Source: Streptomyces sp. NBC_00341
Lineage (GTDB): Bacteria; Actinomycetota; Actinomycetes; Streptomycetales; Streptomycetaceae
Length of the DNA stretch: 32,033 bases
Reading direction: 5' to 3'
Assembly (NCBI RefSeq): GCF_041435055.1
Contig: NZ_CP108004.1
Span: 1-32,033, forward strand
Made by a program: the position numbers and the translations under genes. Under the pieces are notes generated by a model, which did not search any database, had not been told where the DNA came from, and saw only the letters and a program-made list of their open reading frames with translations. Numbering within the stretch: the stretch's first letter is position 1; every line of letters begins with the position of its first letter. Of the stretch, positions 7,440 to 17,864 are shown piece by piece.

Positions 7440-8198
7440 TAGGCGCTGCGTGCTTCCGTCGAACCGCGTGTCGTGTCAGCCGCGCGACCATCCGCCGCCG
7501 TGAGGCCGGCGCCCTGCCTGGTGCGGTCGAGGACCCGCACTGCGGGTGGCTGATCCCAGTGAAGGATCTGCTGGCCGCCGGGTCCCACCTGAACACCCAA
7601 GCCCCACCCGACAAGACGTCCCTCCCCCGCCGCCGCCCCGTGACCGGTCTGCGGACGAATGGGATGGTCTCAGCGAGTCCGCCGCCTACCGCGAGATCGG
7701 CGAGTGGCCGCTGGCCACGGAGATCTCCGAGGCGTGCGAGCGGCCGGCCCCGGACTCGCGCGTCCGCGCCCTGCTCGACGTCGCCGAGGCGCAGGGACAC
7801 GAGCCGGTCGCCCACTGGTACGCCGAGCTGCGCCGTCACGGCCAGCAGGCCGGGTAACCGCCGACGTAGTCGCCAACCTCGGTGACTTCCTGCGCACCGG
7901 CACGGAGCCAGAACGGCTGGAGCTGGAACCGCTGTTCGCACCCCGCCAACTCCCGGCCAGCATCGAGTCCGGTCCGGCCGGGCAGACCTCGTTCCCAAAT
8001 TTGGGAATGCGCGCCGACAGCACCACCCAGGCCAGGGACGACCGGTGGAACCTGAGCGCGGACCACGTCGCCCAGCTCAGCGTGTGGCCCACCACCGCCG
8101 GGATCAGCCCCGAGCGCGCTGCGGACCTCCTGGTGCAGCACCTCACGGCCGATGGCTGGCCACTGCGGGAGTGGATCGCCAACCGCGCCACGGCATAG
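7440..8198 (+). pseudogene. Decayed HTH/coiled-coil gene (paralogue of 11257-11691)
   Basis: From about 7463 the translation reads TACRVSRATIRRREAGALPG, then AVEDP..GWLIPVKDLLAAG, clearly matching the HTH of the protein at 11257-11691. The N-terminus is missing and no start codon with an RBS is seen. Past about 7620 protein-like sequence moves to another frame (ADEWDGLSESAAYREIGEW to a stop at 7857), and from 7857 to 8198 to a third frame (VTADVVANLGDFLRTG to NRATA). At least two frameshifts plus a truncated start indicate a pseudogene, or fused remnants of two genes. It converges on the membrane-anchored XRE gene at 8416, exactly as its intact paralogue converges on 11681-13114. Confidence 0.6.
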
Positions 8199-8415
8199 AC
8201 CCTCGGTGGGGTAATACAGATGAGGCCCGGGACGGTTGGTGCGCTCTGCCCGTCCGTCCGGCCTGTTCTGCGTCGGGCCCTGCTCTACCTGGCCTTTTGG
8301 TAGGAACCTGACGCAGCTGGCTACGCCGAAGCCCTGGGCTGTGGAGGGCGAGAGGGTTCGCTGATCTGTTCGCATGGTGGCGTCGGGTATCGGGGGCTCT
8401 CTCGAAAAGTAATTC

Positions 8416-10563
8416 TTAAAAACATTCCGAGTCGGGGATATTCAATGCTCCCGGGGCACCTGAGATTTCTCCATACAGGCTCCTCACCCCTGCCTTTCCT
8501 ACTGCTTTCATTGCTTCACAAACCCTTGCCTTCAAGGCAGGGCTGTTCTTCTTTAGCCCAATTCCATACATCTCCGGGCGGTCGAATCCATCTCGAACGA
8601 TCTCGAGTTCATCCGGATGCGCCCTTTGCAAGCCTTCCAGAATCACTTCATCCGAGGTGACTCCGTCGTATTTATATGTTCCACTCGCATCCTTTTCCAA
8701 CAGGCCGCTCATGCACTCCGAGTAATCGACAACGGGGAGCACTCCGTTGAACCCAGCCCCCTTTAGGTACTTTTCGGAGCTAGATTCTCTCGCCGTACAG
8801 ATAGGAACATCAGACCCCCCGTCTTCTTTCAACTCGTCGATGGAAAGAATTGTTTTCGAGGACTGCTCCCCGAATGTATTCCTGAACTCGACGGCGTTCT
8901 TTCCGTTCGCTTTCCGCATCATGATTTTCTGCTCAGTCTGGTAGTAAGGTCCGACGAAGTCGACCTCATCCCCCCTTCCGCGCATTCCGTAACTCCCAAT
9001 AAACATTTGCACGGCCCCGGAATTTAGCTTCATTTCGCGCCTACCGGTTCCAACGGGCTCGAATTTAACTTTGCCGTCAGGTACTCCTATTCCTTTTGCG
9101 ATGAGTTTAGCAAACTCAATCTCGGCGCCTTGCCATTCCCTGCCATCGTACACACTCAACCCGGGCTGATTGTCTTTTACTCCAATTACGAAACTCCCTT
9201 CACCTTTAATCACCTCGTTGAGTACGTTCAGGGAATCATCTTCCTTTTCGGGGCTAGGTGAGGCCGAGGGGCCGGGTGTTCCTGAACTGCTTTTTACGCT
9301 GGGGCCGGGCGCCCCTGAACTGCCTTTTGTGCTGTTTTCCTTGAGCTGGTCCCAGGCGAGCAAGCCGCCTCCGGCCAGGAGAGCAAGGCACGCGGCGCCG
9401 ACCAACGCTGTACGCAGGCCGGCGCCGTTCCGGCGCGCGGTCCCGCCCGTCGGAGGAACGTTGCCGCGGCCGGGGCTGCCGGTGTTTCCGGGCATGACAG
9501 CAAAGCCTTTCGTGCGAGTAGCGGAATCGTTGACCGGCCTGTCCGCGGACAGGCCGGGGACGGGGTCAGCGCTGGCCGGAGGGGTGGTGTCCGCACTGTC
9601 CGTGGACAGGTCGGGCACCACCTCACCGAAGACGATCCGCACCCCCGGCGGGGCGGGCGGCAGGGAGCCGGCGATCTGCTCGCGGGCAGCGTCCAGTTCG
9701 GCGGTGTAGATATCGAGCTGGGCGTCGGCAAGCTCGAGAAAATCCTTGTACTCCGGCGGCCGCGGCGCTGGCAGAAATCCGGGATCCTCACTGCCGGGGC
9801 CCTGGGAGGCGTCCCCTCTGGTGAGCTGCCTGGACGCCTCGGCCCGCAGGACTTCGGCTTCCTGCTTCTTCTGGACGGCGCAGTTCAGCCTCTCTTCGAA
9901 CTCCGCGCGCTGCTGCTCGCTCTCGGCCAAGCGCTCCATGACGTCATCAAGGAGCCGCTGGTTCTCGGCCTCGCGTTTCCTGTTTTCGGCCGCGCGCTGC
10001 TCATTGACTGTCGTTTCCACCTCCTGCAACCGCAGGAGTACCCGGTCCCGTTCGTCTCTCAGGTCCTTGCATTCCTGGCTCAGCTCGGTCGTCACAAGAA
10101 GGACGACGCGGATGAAGCCGTCGATGCCCTGTTCCGTCGCCTGTACTCTCCTCCGGCCCTGGAGGGGGTCGTTCATGCTCGTCACGTAATCACCCGGCAT
10201 GCCCGAGGTCGCGTCGGACGACCTGGCCGCCAGACGAGCCGCGTCCTGGGCCGCTCTCAGCAGTTCATGCCCGCGCTTCAGGTAAATCCGCTGCTCCCGC
10301 AGGGGAACCAGCTTCTTGACGATCTCGTCCAGCAGCGTCGGGTAAATCAGCTTGCGGCCGTTGAGGAGTTCGTTCCAGTGGGTGCGGCCGGGGCCGGTAA
10401 CAGGGCCGGGGAGACTGCGGAAAAGGCCTTCCAGCTGCCGTAAGGACCGACCACCCACGCGGGCACGTAGCCACTCCGCGAGCTCGTTCGCCTCAGGGGT
10501 GTCCCCGTCGGGCGGGGAACGCCGGGCATGCAGCCGACGGGTCGGCTGGTCTTCGTCATGCAC
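8416..10563 (-). CDS. Membrane-anchored XRE protein with extracellular solute-binding domain
   Basis: About 715 residues. In order: HTH-like domain (about 23-88; RSLRQLEGLF, then a tail LLNGRKLIYPTLLDEIVKKL), a long charged coiled coil (about 165-250), a Ser/Pro-rich region, one membrane helix (about 385-405, LVGAACLALLAGGGLLAW), a Ser/Pro linker, and a C-terminal domain like ABC-transporter family 3 amino-acid-binding proteins (FVIGVKDNQPGLSVYDG, EVDFVGPYYQTEQKIMMRK). It looks like a one-piece transmembrane sensor-regulator: ligand outside, DNA binding inside. The GTG at 10563 is preferred (GAAGG 8 bases upstream); ATG 10647 lacks an RBS. The part encoding the binding domain (8416 to about 9250) is much less GC-rich than the rest, suggesting domain acquisition. 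A small membrane protein is divergent at 10741. Confidence 0.85.
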   Translation of the reverse strand: MHDEDQPTRRLHARRSPPDGDTPEANELAEWLRARVGGRSLRQLEGLFRSLPGPVTGPGRTHWNELLNGRKLIYPTLLDEIVKKLVPLREQRIYLKRGHELLRAAQDAARLAARSSDATSGMPGDYVTSMNDPLQGRRRVQATEQGIDGFIRVVLLVTTELSQECKDLRDERDRVLLRLQEVETTVNEQRAAENRKREAENQRLLDDVMERLAESEQQRAEFEERLNCAVQKKQEAEVLRAEASRQLTRGDASQGPGSEDPGFLPAPRPPEYKDFLELADAQLDIYTAELDAAREQIAGSLPPAPPGVRIVFGEVVPDLSTDSADTTPPASADPVPGLSADRPVNDSATRTKGFAVMPGNTGSPGRGNVPPTGGTARRNGAGLRTALVGAACLALLAGGGLLAWDQLKENSTKGSSGAPGPSVKSSSGTPGPSASPSPEKEDDSLNVLNEVIKGEGSFVIGVKDNQPGLSVYDGREWQGAEIEFAKLIAKGIGVPDGKVKFEPVGTGRREMKLNSGAVQMFIGSYGMRGRGDEVDFVGPYYQTEQKIMMRKANGKNAVEFRNTFGEQSSKTILSIDELKEDGGSDVPICTARESSSEKYLKGAGFNGVLPVVDYSECMSGLLEKDASGTYKYDGVTSDEVILEGLQRAHPDELEIVRDGFDRPEMYGIGLKKNSPALKARVCEAMKAVGKAGVRSLYGEISGAPGALNIPDSECF

Positions 10564-10740
10564 TGACACTGCCTTCGTAAAGGGGTCGGATCTGTCCGGG
10601 TGTCCTGTGAGTCCGTCCGATTTCAAGGCCGTGACCTGCGCGGACATACCCGGAGCGTGAACGGCCAGAAACGGCCATCAGAACACCAACCCAGTCTGGT
10701 CTTCCACCCGTTCCGCAAAACTGGCCGGAAGGAAGTTGCC

Positions 10741-10989
10741 ATGCACAAGCGTTCCAACGACCGTGCCCCTCTCCTCCTCCGCAGCAAGCCCGTCATGGGC
10801 ATCGCCCTGATGGCACTCGGAGTGACACTCCTCGAGCTCGGGCTCCCCGAGAACTGGATCGACCTGGCCGCGCTCACGCTCGCCGCCCTGACCACGCAGC
10901 CGGCTGACACCACCCCGACCCGCCCTCCCGCCCACAACCCCCGGCGCAAGAACCGCAGCACGAAACGACGCACCCCCCGCAACAGGTGA
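10741..10989 (+). CDS. Small membrane protein divergent from XRE sensor (82 aa)
   Basis: Unknown function. After a basic start (MHKRSNDRAPLLLRSK) comes a hydrophobic stretch of one or two short helices (VMGIALMALGVTLLELGL, then WIDLAALTLAALTT), followed by a very basic Pro/Arg-rich tail (RRKNRSTKRRTPRNR) probably in the cytoplasm. The ATG has GGAAGGAAG upstream. It is transcribed away from the membrane-anchored XRE gene at 8416-10563 with a 177-base shared control region. The same geometry recurs at 13114/13375 and 29740/29951. Confidence 0.7.
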   Translation: MHKRSNDRAPLLLRSKPVMGIALMALGVTLLELGLPENWIDLAALTLAALTTQPADTTPTRPPAHNPRRKNRSTKRRTPRNR

Positions 10990-11256
10990 CAGGCCCACAG
11001 AGGAACCACCTGAATCGATGTCCTCCGCGACATCTTGGCCCGCACCAAGCCCAGGCAAAACCGGTCCAAAGACCCCCTACGCCGCCGGCCATCAGCCGTT
11101 CTGACGGGCCGTGGGTGCGGGAGGGCGACGTGCCCTGATCGGTGCTCACGCGTGGCAGCCACGCGCCCGACCTGCCCGTTCGCGCCGGAAACCCTGTGTG
11201 GGACTCAGGCGTGGCAGCGTGGCAGTGGAACGGGCGGCCCGGGAGGGGATGGGCGC

Positions 11257-11680
11257 ATGAGTACGCGTCCGGTGCTGACCCAGCGCGAGGCCGCCACCGC
11301 GTGCGGTGTGAGCCGCACGACGATCCGCCGCCGCCGCGGGGACGGTGATCTGCCCGGCGCGGTCCAGGACCCAAAGCGCGGGTGGATGGTTCCGGTGGAG
11401 GATCTGCTGGCCGCCGGATTCCGGCTGGACGCACCGGCCGGCCCGGATGCCTCGCCGTCCCCGCCCGGGGACGGCGAGCACCAGGACGTCACCGAGCTGG
11501 AGCACGCGCACGCCCTGGCGCTGGCCGAGGAGCGACACGGCCGCGAACTCGCGGAGGCACAGGTCGAGCATCTGCGGGCGCAGCTCGCCACGCAGGCGGA
11601 ACACATCGGGGACCTGCGCCAGGCGCTGGCCGCGCTGATGCCCGCACCGGAACGGAAGGTGGTCGGCTGCTGGTGCTCTT

Positions 11681-11691
<11 letters not shown>
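11257..11691 (+). CDS. HTH/coiled-coil DNA-binding protein (144 aa)
   Basis: A MerR/excisionase-like winged HTH at about residues 7-50 (TQREAATACGVSRTTIRRRR, then GWMVPVEDLLAAG) is followed by a short linker and an Ala/Glu-rich coiled coil at about 75-125 (HALALAEERHGRELAEAQVEHL). This HTH-plus-coiled-coil form is common among streptomycete plasmid proteins. The ATG at 11257 is chosen because the HTH begins right after it; GGGAGGGG lies upstream. Its end overlaps the end of the convergent XRE gene by 11 bases. A broken paralogue lies at 7440-8198. It could regulate the neighbouring sensor gene or act as its DNA-binding partner. Confidence 0.75.
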
Positions 11692-13114
<1,423 letters not shown>

Positions 13115-13288
13115 AGGTGCTCCCCCTTCACGGGGCGCAGGACCGGTCAGCCGCTGGTGTGCACCCCCACCACCGCGGTGCCCTCAGCCACCACGGTCCG
13201 GACCAAAAAGACGCCCCACTGGCGCAGTCGCCCACCAGCGGGAAGCCCCGCAACTCTAGAGCCAACCACCCCGCCCAGCAGGGAAATT

Positions 13289-13324
13289 GGCCAGGACGTA
13301 CCGCCGCCCCGGCACGTCCTGGCC
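13289..13324. promoter_or_regulatory. Inverted repeat between divergent XRE and membrane genes
   Basis: An 11-bp perfect inverted repeat (GGCCAGGACGT with ACGTCCTGGCC) spaced by 14 bases, between the GTG at 13114 and the ATG at 13375. The position suits an operator for the XRE protein controlling itself and the small membrane gene; a leader hairpin for the latter is an alternative. Confidence 0.5.
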
Positions 13325-13374
13325 GATACCCGCACCACTGACCGGGGACCTGCACACACCGATGGAGGCTCACC

Positions 13375-13524
13375 ATGACCCACTACCTCTTCACCGTCCT
13401 GGCCCTGCTCACCCTGACCGGGCTCTGCATCGGACGCCTCGCCTACAAGGACCCCGCCCTCGGCACGTCCATGGTCACCGCGACCACCGTCCTCGCCCTC
13501 CTCTACACCGTCCTCAACACCTGA
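13375..13524 (+). CDS. Tiny two-helix membrane protein (49 aa)
   Basis: The whole protein is two hydrophobic helices (about residues 4-20 and 32-48) joined by RLAYKDPALGTS. The turn resembles that of the 57-residue protein at 1009-1182 (LAYRHPA). The ATG at 13375 has GGAGG 6 bases upstream, so it is very probably translated. It is divergent from the membrane-anchored XRE gene at 11681-13114. Its size and shape recall membrane-active peptides of toxin or holin type, but no family is recognised. Confidence 0.75.
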   Translation: MTHYLFTVLALLTLTGLCIGRLAYKDPALGTSMVTATTVLALLYTVLNT

Positions 13525-13575
13525 CAGGAACCCAGGCGCCGCAGCCCACCCGCGAACCGGGCCTCTGACGACACG

Positions 13576-13616
13576 CAACCTGTTGGGCAACCCGTCAAGC
13601 AACCTGCTGGGCAACC
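13576..13616. repeat. Two 17-bp direct repeats offset by 24 bp
   Basis: CAACCTGTTGGGCAACC (13576-13592) and CAACCTGCTGGGCAACC (13600-13616), downstream of the tiny membrane gene. Each contains the short palindrome GTTG..CAAC or a near form. Role unknown. Confidence 0.5.
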
Positions 13617-13811
13617 GCGCGTTCGCAGTCGGACAGCCGGTTACGTCCACGCGGGTGGGAACGAGCAAAAGCGTCACTGGCGATAGGCCCTGGTGCGGCA
13701 CTACAGGAGCCCGGCAATGTCGGCAAGCCAGTAGCTGATCGGGTCGTCGGTATGGAGCAACAAGGGAACGCCGATCCCGGCGCCGGTGGTGGAAGCGTAA
13801 GTAGCCGGACG

Positions 13812-14146
13812 ATGAAGGTGGACGTGCTGGATGTCGAGGTCAAGTTCGGCAAGTTGGTCCAACCCGTCGCTTGCTCGAGTTCGGCGGCCGGGGGAACGAG
13901 AAGCACGTCGTCACCGTCACGTAGCTGTCGAACGCAGCAAGGACGCCATCTTCAGGAACGTCTTCTTCAACTTCCGCTGTTGCGGAAACGGGCGCGCCGA
14001 GAAGGGCACGGCGATCAAGCTGCAGGTCGGCGGCAAGATCGGCGAAGCTGCTCCGCTTCGTCTCCGAGATGAAGTACGCGGACGGCCAGGTCGTGGACGA
14101 CATCACCGCCTTGGCCCACATCAAGTTCGGCTGCCTGAGCAAGTAG
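13812..14146 (+). pseudogene. Frameshifted remnant of an unknown gene
   Basis: Protein-like segments occur in order but in different frames: MKVDVLDVEVKFGKLV from 13812, then EFGGRGNEKHVVTV, then VERSKDAIFRNVFFNFRCCG to KLQVGGKIG, then RFVSEMKYADGQVVDDITAL to a stop at 14146. Three shifts in 335 bases indicate a decayed gene. The family is not recognised. Confidence 0.45.
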
Positions 14147-14385
14147 ACCGTGAACTGGGACGACGCGCGTCGTTGCTGTGCCGAAGGGCGCGTTTTTGCT
14201 ACCTCCCGGCACGAGTTCACCGTACGTGGGACTACCTGGGCGACATTTCTCTCAGAGCTCTGACCTGCATGAAGGTTGTCGGTGCCGTGCTGTATCGAGC
14301 GGCACTGCCAACTGGCCCGCGATTAGTGGGGCGTCGGGTTTGTCGGTGCCGTTCCGTAAGGTGCTGTCAGGCCCTGGCAACGACC

Positions 14386-14437
14386 GAGGGAGACGCCGTA
14401 CGGCGGCCGGCAAGCAGGCCGTACAGCAGTCTCCCTC
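14386..14437. promoter_or_regulatory. Large stem-loop upstream of 14488 gene
   Basis: GAGGGAGAC (14386-14394) pairs with GTCTCCCTC (14429-14437); inside, GCCGTACGGC and GGCCGTAC offer further pairing. It ends about 50 bases before the ATG at 14488, so it may be a terminator shielding that gene or a leader structure. Confidence 0.5.
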
Positions 14438-14487
14438 ACGTCTGCCGATGGGTTCCGTCCGATCCCGCTGTAGAGAGAAGAGGCCCC

Positions 14488-14715
14488 ATGGCAGTCCCTG
14501 ATGTGCCCGTTTCCGGCACTCGTTCTGACGGTACCCGAGAGGACTGTCACTCGAAGTGGATGGGCTGGGCAATCCTGTTAGTCGGCGTGCTGTCCATGGC
14601 CGGCGTCGTCGTCCTGGCCCTGACCGACCGCCCGGAGGCCGCAGTGGCCCTCGGCTCCACTGCGGCGGCGGTCTGCACCGCCACCGGCGGCGGCCTGGCC
14701 ATGCACCGGCGATAG
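14488..14715 (+). CDS. Small two-helix membrane protein (75 aa)
   Basis: Unknown function. The first ~24 residues are polar, followed by helix 1 (MGWAILLVGVLSMAGVVVLAL, about 25-45), a short turn TDRPEA, and helix 2 (about 50-70) with the end MHRR. The ATG at 14488 has GAAGAGG upstream. A strong hairpin follows the stop. It resembles the other small two-helix proteins of the plasmid in form but not clearly in sequence. Confidence 0.65.
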   Translation: MAVPDVPVSGTRSDGTREDCHSKWMGWAILLVGVLSMAGVVVLALTDRPEAAVALGSTAAAVCTATGGGLAMHRR

Positions 14716-14728
14716 GGCAGACGTGGCG

Positions 14729-14759
14729 GAGGGCGGCACTCACACCGGGTGCCGCCCTC
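14729..14759 (+). terminator. Hairpin terminator after 14488 gene
   Basis: GAGGGCGGCA pairs with TGCCGCCCTC across an 11-base loop, 14 bases after the TAG at 14715. No T-run, as is usual in streptomycetes. Confidence 0.65.
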
Positions 14760-15062
14760 TGGCGTCCTGGTGCCGGGTCAGGCGTCAGGGGCGGTAGCCG
14801 CCCTGGATGAGGGCGGGCGCCGCCAGGTGAACTCGCTCGCGGTGGTCGGCCGGCCAACAGCCCCTCCTGGATGGTGGCCAGGGGCACTGCCGGTTCGGCG
14901 GCCTGACCTCAGCTCGCATTTGCCCTGGTCAGGGGCGTGCTCAAATATTTCGCTTCATTATTTCGGGAAAAGTTCAAATCACGTGTGACATTTCGAGGTA
15001 CTAGGGGCTGTGCGGTGTAGTCCTCGACTACTCATGGGGCGACGGGTTGTCCTCTCCGGTCC

Positions 15063-15227
15063 TCAAAGCTTGAGGACGAGGGCGAGCGCCATGAACGCGA
15101 CGCCCGCCACGGTGATGGCGGGAATCAACGCGGGGTAGCTCACTGCGATGAATCCGACTACAACCGTGCCGAGGAGTGCGGTCACGAGGCGAGTGTCCGG
15201 CTCGCCGGGGTTGGGCTGCTGTTGCAT
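15063..15227 (-). CDS. Small two-helix membrane protein (54 aa)
   Basis: After a polar start (MQQQPNPGEPDTR) the protein is two hydrophobic helices (about residues 14-30 and 33-52) around VSYPALIPA and ends in KL. The ATG at 15227 has GAGG 7 bases upstream. It is another very small membrane protein with unknown role, transcribed toward a relatively AT-rich non-coding stretch (about 14940-15010). Confidence 0.65.
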   Translation of the reverse strand: MQQQPNPGEPDTRLVTALLGTVVVGFIAVSYPALIPAITVAGVAFMALALVLKL

Positions 15228-15559
15228 GAGTCCTCTATTCGGTAGGCGTGGCCCCGCTTCAGGGCGCACGGGGGTAGGGCGGTGGCGGTGCGGCAGGAAG
15301 GTGCCCCTACCCGGTCAGTGGGTCGGCGGCGGAATGCGTCCTCCTAACCCCGGTGGGAAGGGAGGTTCAGACTGAGCAGTTCGTTCGTAGGCTTGAGCAC
15401 GGCGGGCAGGGACGGGAGGGTGCTAGATGTGCTTACGGGCGTCGGACACCAAGCTCCGCAACCTCGCCCCCCGATAAGGCCCGATCACCAGCAGCGTCGG
15501 ACCCCCGGTGATGCGAGCCTCAGCAAGGCTGAAAACGGCATGAAGACCTCCAGATACGC

Positions 15560-15657
15560 GAAAACCCCCCGGCGGCCACCGGAGGGCACTTGGGTTTTCA
15601 TTAAATTAGGCAACCAAAAAATGGACCCAGACACACTTGTGGCGATGAAGGGTCCAT
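15560..15657. terminator. Two adjacent bidirectional hairpins
   Basis: GAAAACCC (15560-15567) pairs with GGGTTTTC (15592-15599), and ATGGACCC (15621-15628) pairs with GGGTCCAT (15650-15657). The second is flanked by an A-run before and TCTTTT after, so it can act as an intrinsic terminator in both directions. Together they separate the accessory region from the partition genes. Confidence 0.6.
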
Positions 15658-16150
15658 CTTTTCAGGGTAGGCGAAACCGCCCCCCTGACTTAATCAAAGA
15701 GTACCGCCGAGCTGATGACACGTCAAGCACCAAGCAGGCTGGGGGAATTACGACGATCTGAACCTTTCCATCCTAGCTGGCATCACCCGGGGACCCGCCT
15801 AGCCGAGACCGGCGGGCACGACCAGCACGACGACGCGGCCGCGCTGCGCGGGGAACTGCGCTCACTGACGACCGGTATCGCTCCGCGAGCTGACGCCCCT
15901 GCTGACAGTTCTCCAGATGGGCCCCACCGAGATGGGGCCGACTGAAGTCAGGTTCGTGCGCTGGGTGGCGCAGGCTGAGGCAGCAGTCAATTCCAGCGGC
16001 GCTTTGGTTGGAACCACAGTTCCGAGGGTTCGCTTGGCAGGGTCGTTCGGCGGGGTGGCTGCGTGCCATGTCGGGGGCCTGGCAGGCTGTGGCCTGGTCC
16101 GAGTAGCCGCGCTAGGCGGTGAAATCAACGGGCAACTGAGAGGCCACCGG
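15658..16150. other. Non-coding region upstream of parA
   Basis: No supported gene. A hairpin GGCCCCA/TGGGGCC lies at 15920-15939. The parA reading frame is open back to 15917, but no start codon with an RBS is better than 16151. A partition site (parS/parC) could be here; no canonical parS is seen. Confidence 0.4.
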
Positions 16151-16936
16151 ATGACTCAATCGACAGCTGTACATCAGGTCACAGGCAATGCGGCCCGCAC
16201 CGGTCGGGCCGCGAAGGTGATCGTCGTCATCCAGCAGAAGGGCGGCGCGGGCAAGTCGACGATCGCGGTGAACACCGCGGCGTGCGCGGGTCGCTCGGCG
16301 GTGCTCTCCAACGCGGACGAGTCCGTCGGCTCCCCCGTCGTCGCGGCCGGCATCGATGTCCAGGGCACCCTGGAGAAGTGGTGCGCGACCGTACGCGAGG
16401 CGGAGCTGCCGTTCGACTACGTCGTCACCAAGAGCAAGCTCGGCATCCTCCCCGGCATCGTGGAGGACCCCGAGCGGCGCCGGGTCATCGTCGACACCCC
16501 CGGATTCCTGGACGTCGATCCCGATGCCGAGTGGGGTGCGGACCCGCTGGGCGAGAGCCGGACGGCGGACGCTCTGCGCGAGGTCCTGGAGGTGGCGGAC
16601 CTGGCGCTCGTGCCGGTCACTCCGTCCAAAATCACGTGGGACGAGTGCGAGTTCACGATCGAACGCGTCCTCAAGCCGCGGGGTATTCCCTTCCTGGTCG
16701 TGATCAACATGCACGACCCCGGCAAGGACCGGGACGAGAAGCAGCTGAACAAGGTGAAGAAGTGGATCGACGAGCGGAACTACCCGCGCGTGGCTGCTCC
16801 GATCCGCCGCTACACGATCCACGAGAACGCCTACGAGAACGGCACGCTCGTCACCGAGTACAAGATGAGTGGCACCGCGCTGAACGCACGCGAGGACTTC
16901 ATGCGCGTCGCCCTGACGATGGAACAGATGCTCTGA
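16151..16936 (+). CDS. parA: ParA-family partition ATPase
   Basis: A 261-residue ParA/MinD-family ATPase that would segregate the plasmid by a nucleoid-bound gradient with its partner. The deviant Walker A is KGGAGKST near residue 35 with the signature lysine, switch I region IDVQG, and Walker B-like VIVDTPG; the C-terminus has TALNAREDFMRVALTMEQ. About 30 residues separate KST from IDVQG, longer than in Soj-type ParA. The ATG at 16151 has GAGAGG upstream and sits about 25 residues before the P-loop, as usual. The stop overlaps the next ATG (TGATG), making a coupled parAB operon. Confidence 0.9.
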   Translation: MTQSTAVHQVTGNAARTGRAAKVIVVIQQKGGAGKSTIAVNTAACAGRSAVLSNADESVGSPVVAAGIDVQGTLEKWCATVREAELPFDYVVTKSKLGILPGIVEDPERRRVIVDTPGFLDVDPDAEWGADPLGESRTADALREVLEVADLALVPVTPSKITWDECEFTIERVLKPRGIPFLVVINMHDPGKDRDEKQLNKVKKWIDERNYPRVAAPIRRYTIHENAYENGTLVTEYKMSGTALNAREDFMRVALTMEQML

Positions 16937-17751
16937 TGGGACGACAGATCGACACGGGCGGGCCGCAGGGCCCCGGCAAGCCGGACACGGCGGCAGCTCT
17001 GGCACGCGCCATCGACCAGCTGCCGACGAAACAGCTGTCCGACACCCCGGTACTGATCGCCCAGGAGCGCGAGCTCCTGGTGCGGTGCGAGGCCGCACTG
17101 GAGAACCTGCGGATCGCGTACTGGGCAGCGGGCAAGGCGCTGCAGGTGGTGCGGGACGGCCGGCTGTACCGGGCAACGCATCCGTCCTTCGAGGGCTACT
17201 GCAACGAGTTGTGGGACATCACGCCGCAGTACGCGAACCAGCTGATCAAGACGTGGAAGATCACGGAGAAGCTGTTCGAATTGGTTCACGGAAAATCGAA
17301 CGATCTGGAAACTGTAGTTTCTAAGAAGCTGGGCATCGCCCAGGCCAGGGAGCTGGTCTCCCTCACGGAGGAGCACAGCGTCGACGCCGCGGCCCTGCTC
17401 TACCTGGCACTGATCCAGGTGAAGCGGCTGGCCGTCACGTCCGACATGGTGAAGGGCGCCGTCCAGGCGCTCCCGCCCGAGGCGGCCGGGAAGAAGAAGG
17501 CCACCGAGGAGGCCGTGCTGGCGTACCTGGCCAGCATCGAGGACAAGCCGACGCTGCCTTCGGCGAGGGATCCGTACAAGGCGCTGGCCCGCGTCACGAA
17601 GAAGCTCAGCCCTGACGCGGTCCAGGCGGCGATGGAACTCAACCCGTCCGGCACGCGCGTGATGGTGCGCGAACTGATCGAAGCGCTGTCCGTGTCGGCC
17701 GGCATCGAGGTGGAGATCAAGCCGTCCGCATCTGAATCCGCGGCAGCCTGA
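16936..17751 (+). CDS. parB: ParB-like partition partner
   Basis: A 271-residue protein that starts on the last base of the parA stop codon. It is mostly helical, with a possible HTH at about residues 85-115 (FEGYCNELWDITPQYANQLI) and a helical C-terminal region. It lacks the classical ParB N-terminal GERRxRA/CTPase box, so it belongs to the divergent ParB-like partners of actinobacterial plasmids. It should bind a centromere-like site and stimulate ParA. A strong bidirectional hairpin follows. Confidence 0.7.
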   Translation: MGRQIDTGGPQGPGKPDTAAALARAIDQLPTKQLSDTPVLIAQERELLVRCEAALENLRIAYWAAGKALQVVRDGRLYRATHPSFEGYCNELWDITPQYANQLIKTWKITEKLFELVHGKSNDLETVVSKKLGIAQARELVSLTEEHSVDAAALLYLALIQVKRLAVTSDMVKGAVQALPPEAAGKKKATEEAVLAYLASIEDKPTLPSARDPYKALARVTKKLSPDAVQAAMELNPSGTRVMVRELIEALSVSAGIEVEIKPSASESAAA

Positions 17752-17810
17752 CGGCTCCCGCCTGCACGGTCGAGTGGGGCTCTCTGCCGACGATCCCCGT
17801 GAACCGTGAT

Positions 17811-17849
17811 GGGAGGCCCCGGGGCGATTGCTGCGCCCCGGGGCCTCCC
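17811..17849. terminator. Bidirectional terminator between parB and spread operon
   Basis: Perfect 16-bp stem (17811-17826 with 17834-17849) and a 7-base loop, between the convergent parB and the minus-strand gene ending at 17865. Confidence 0.85.
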
Positions 17850-17864
17850 GCTGTTCATGCTCGG

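Noticed and set aside
15917..16150. Longer ParA start at 15917
   Set aside because: The first 78 codons do not look like ParA and overlap an inverted repeat; ATG 16151 has an RBS and standard distance to the P-loop.
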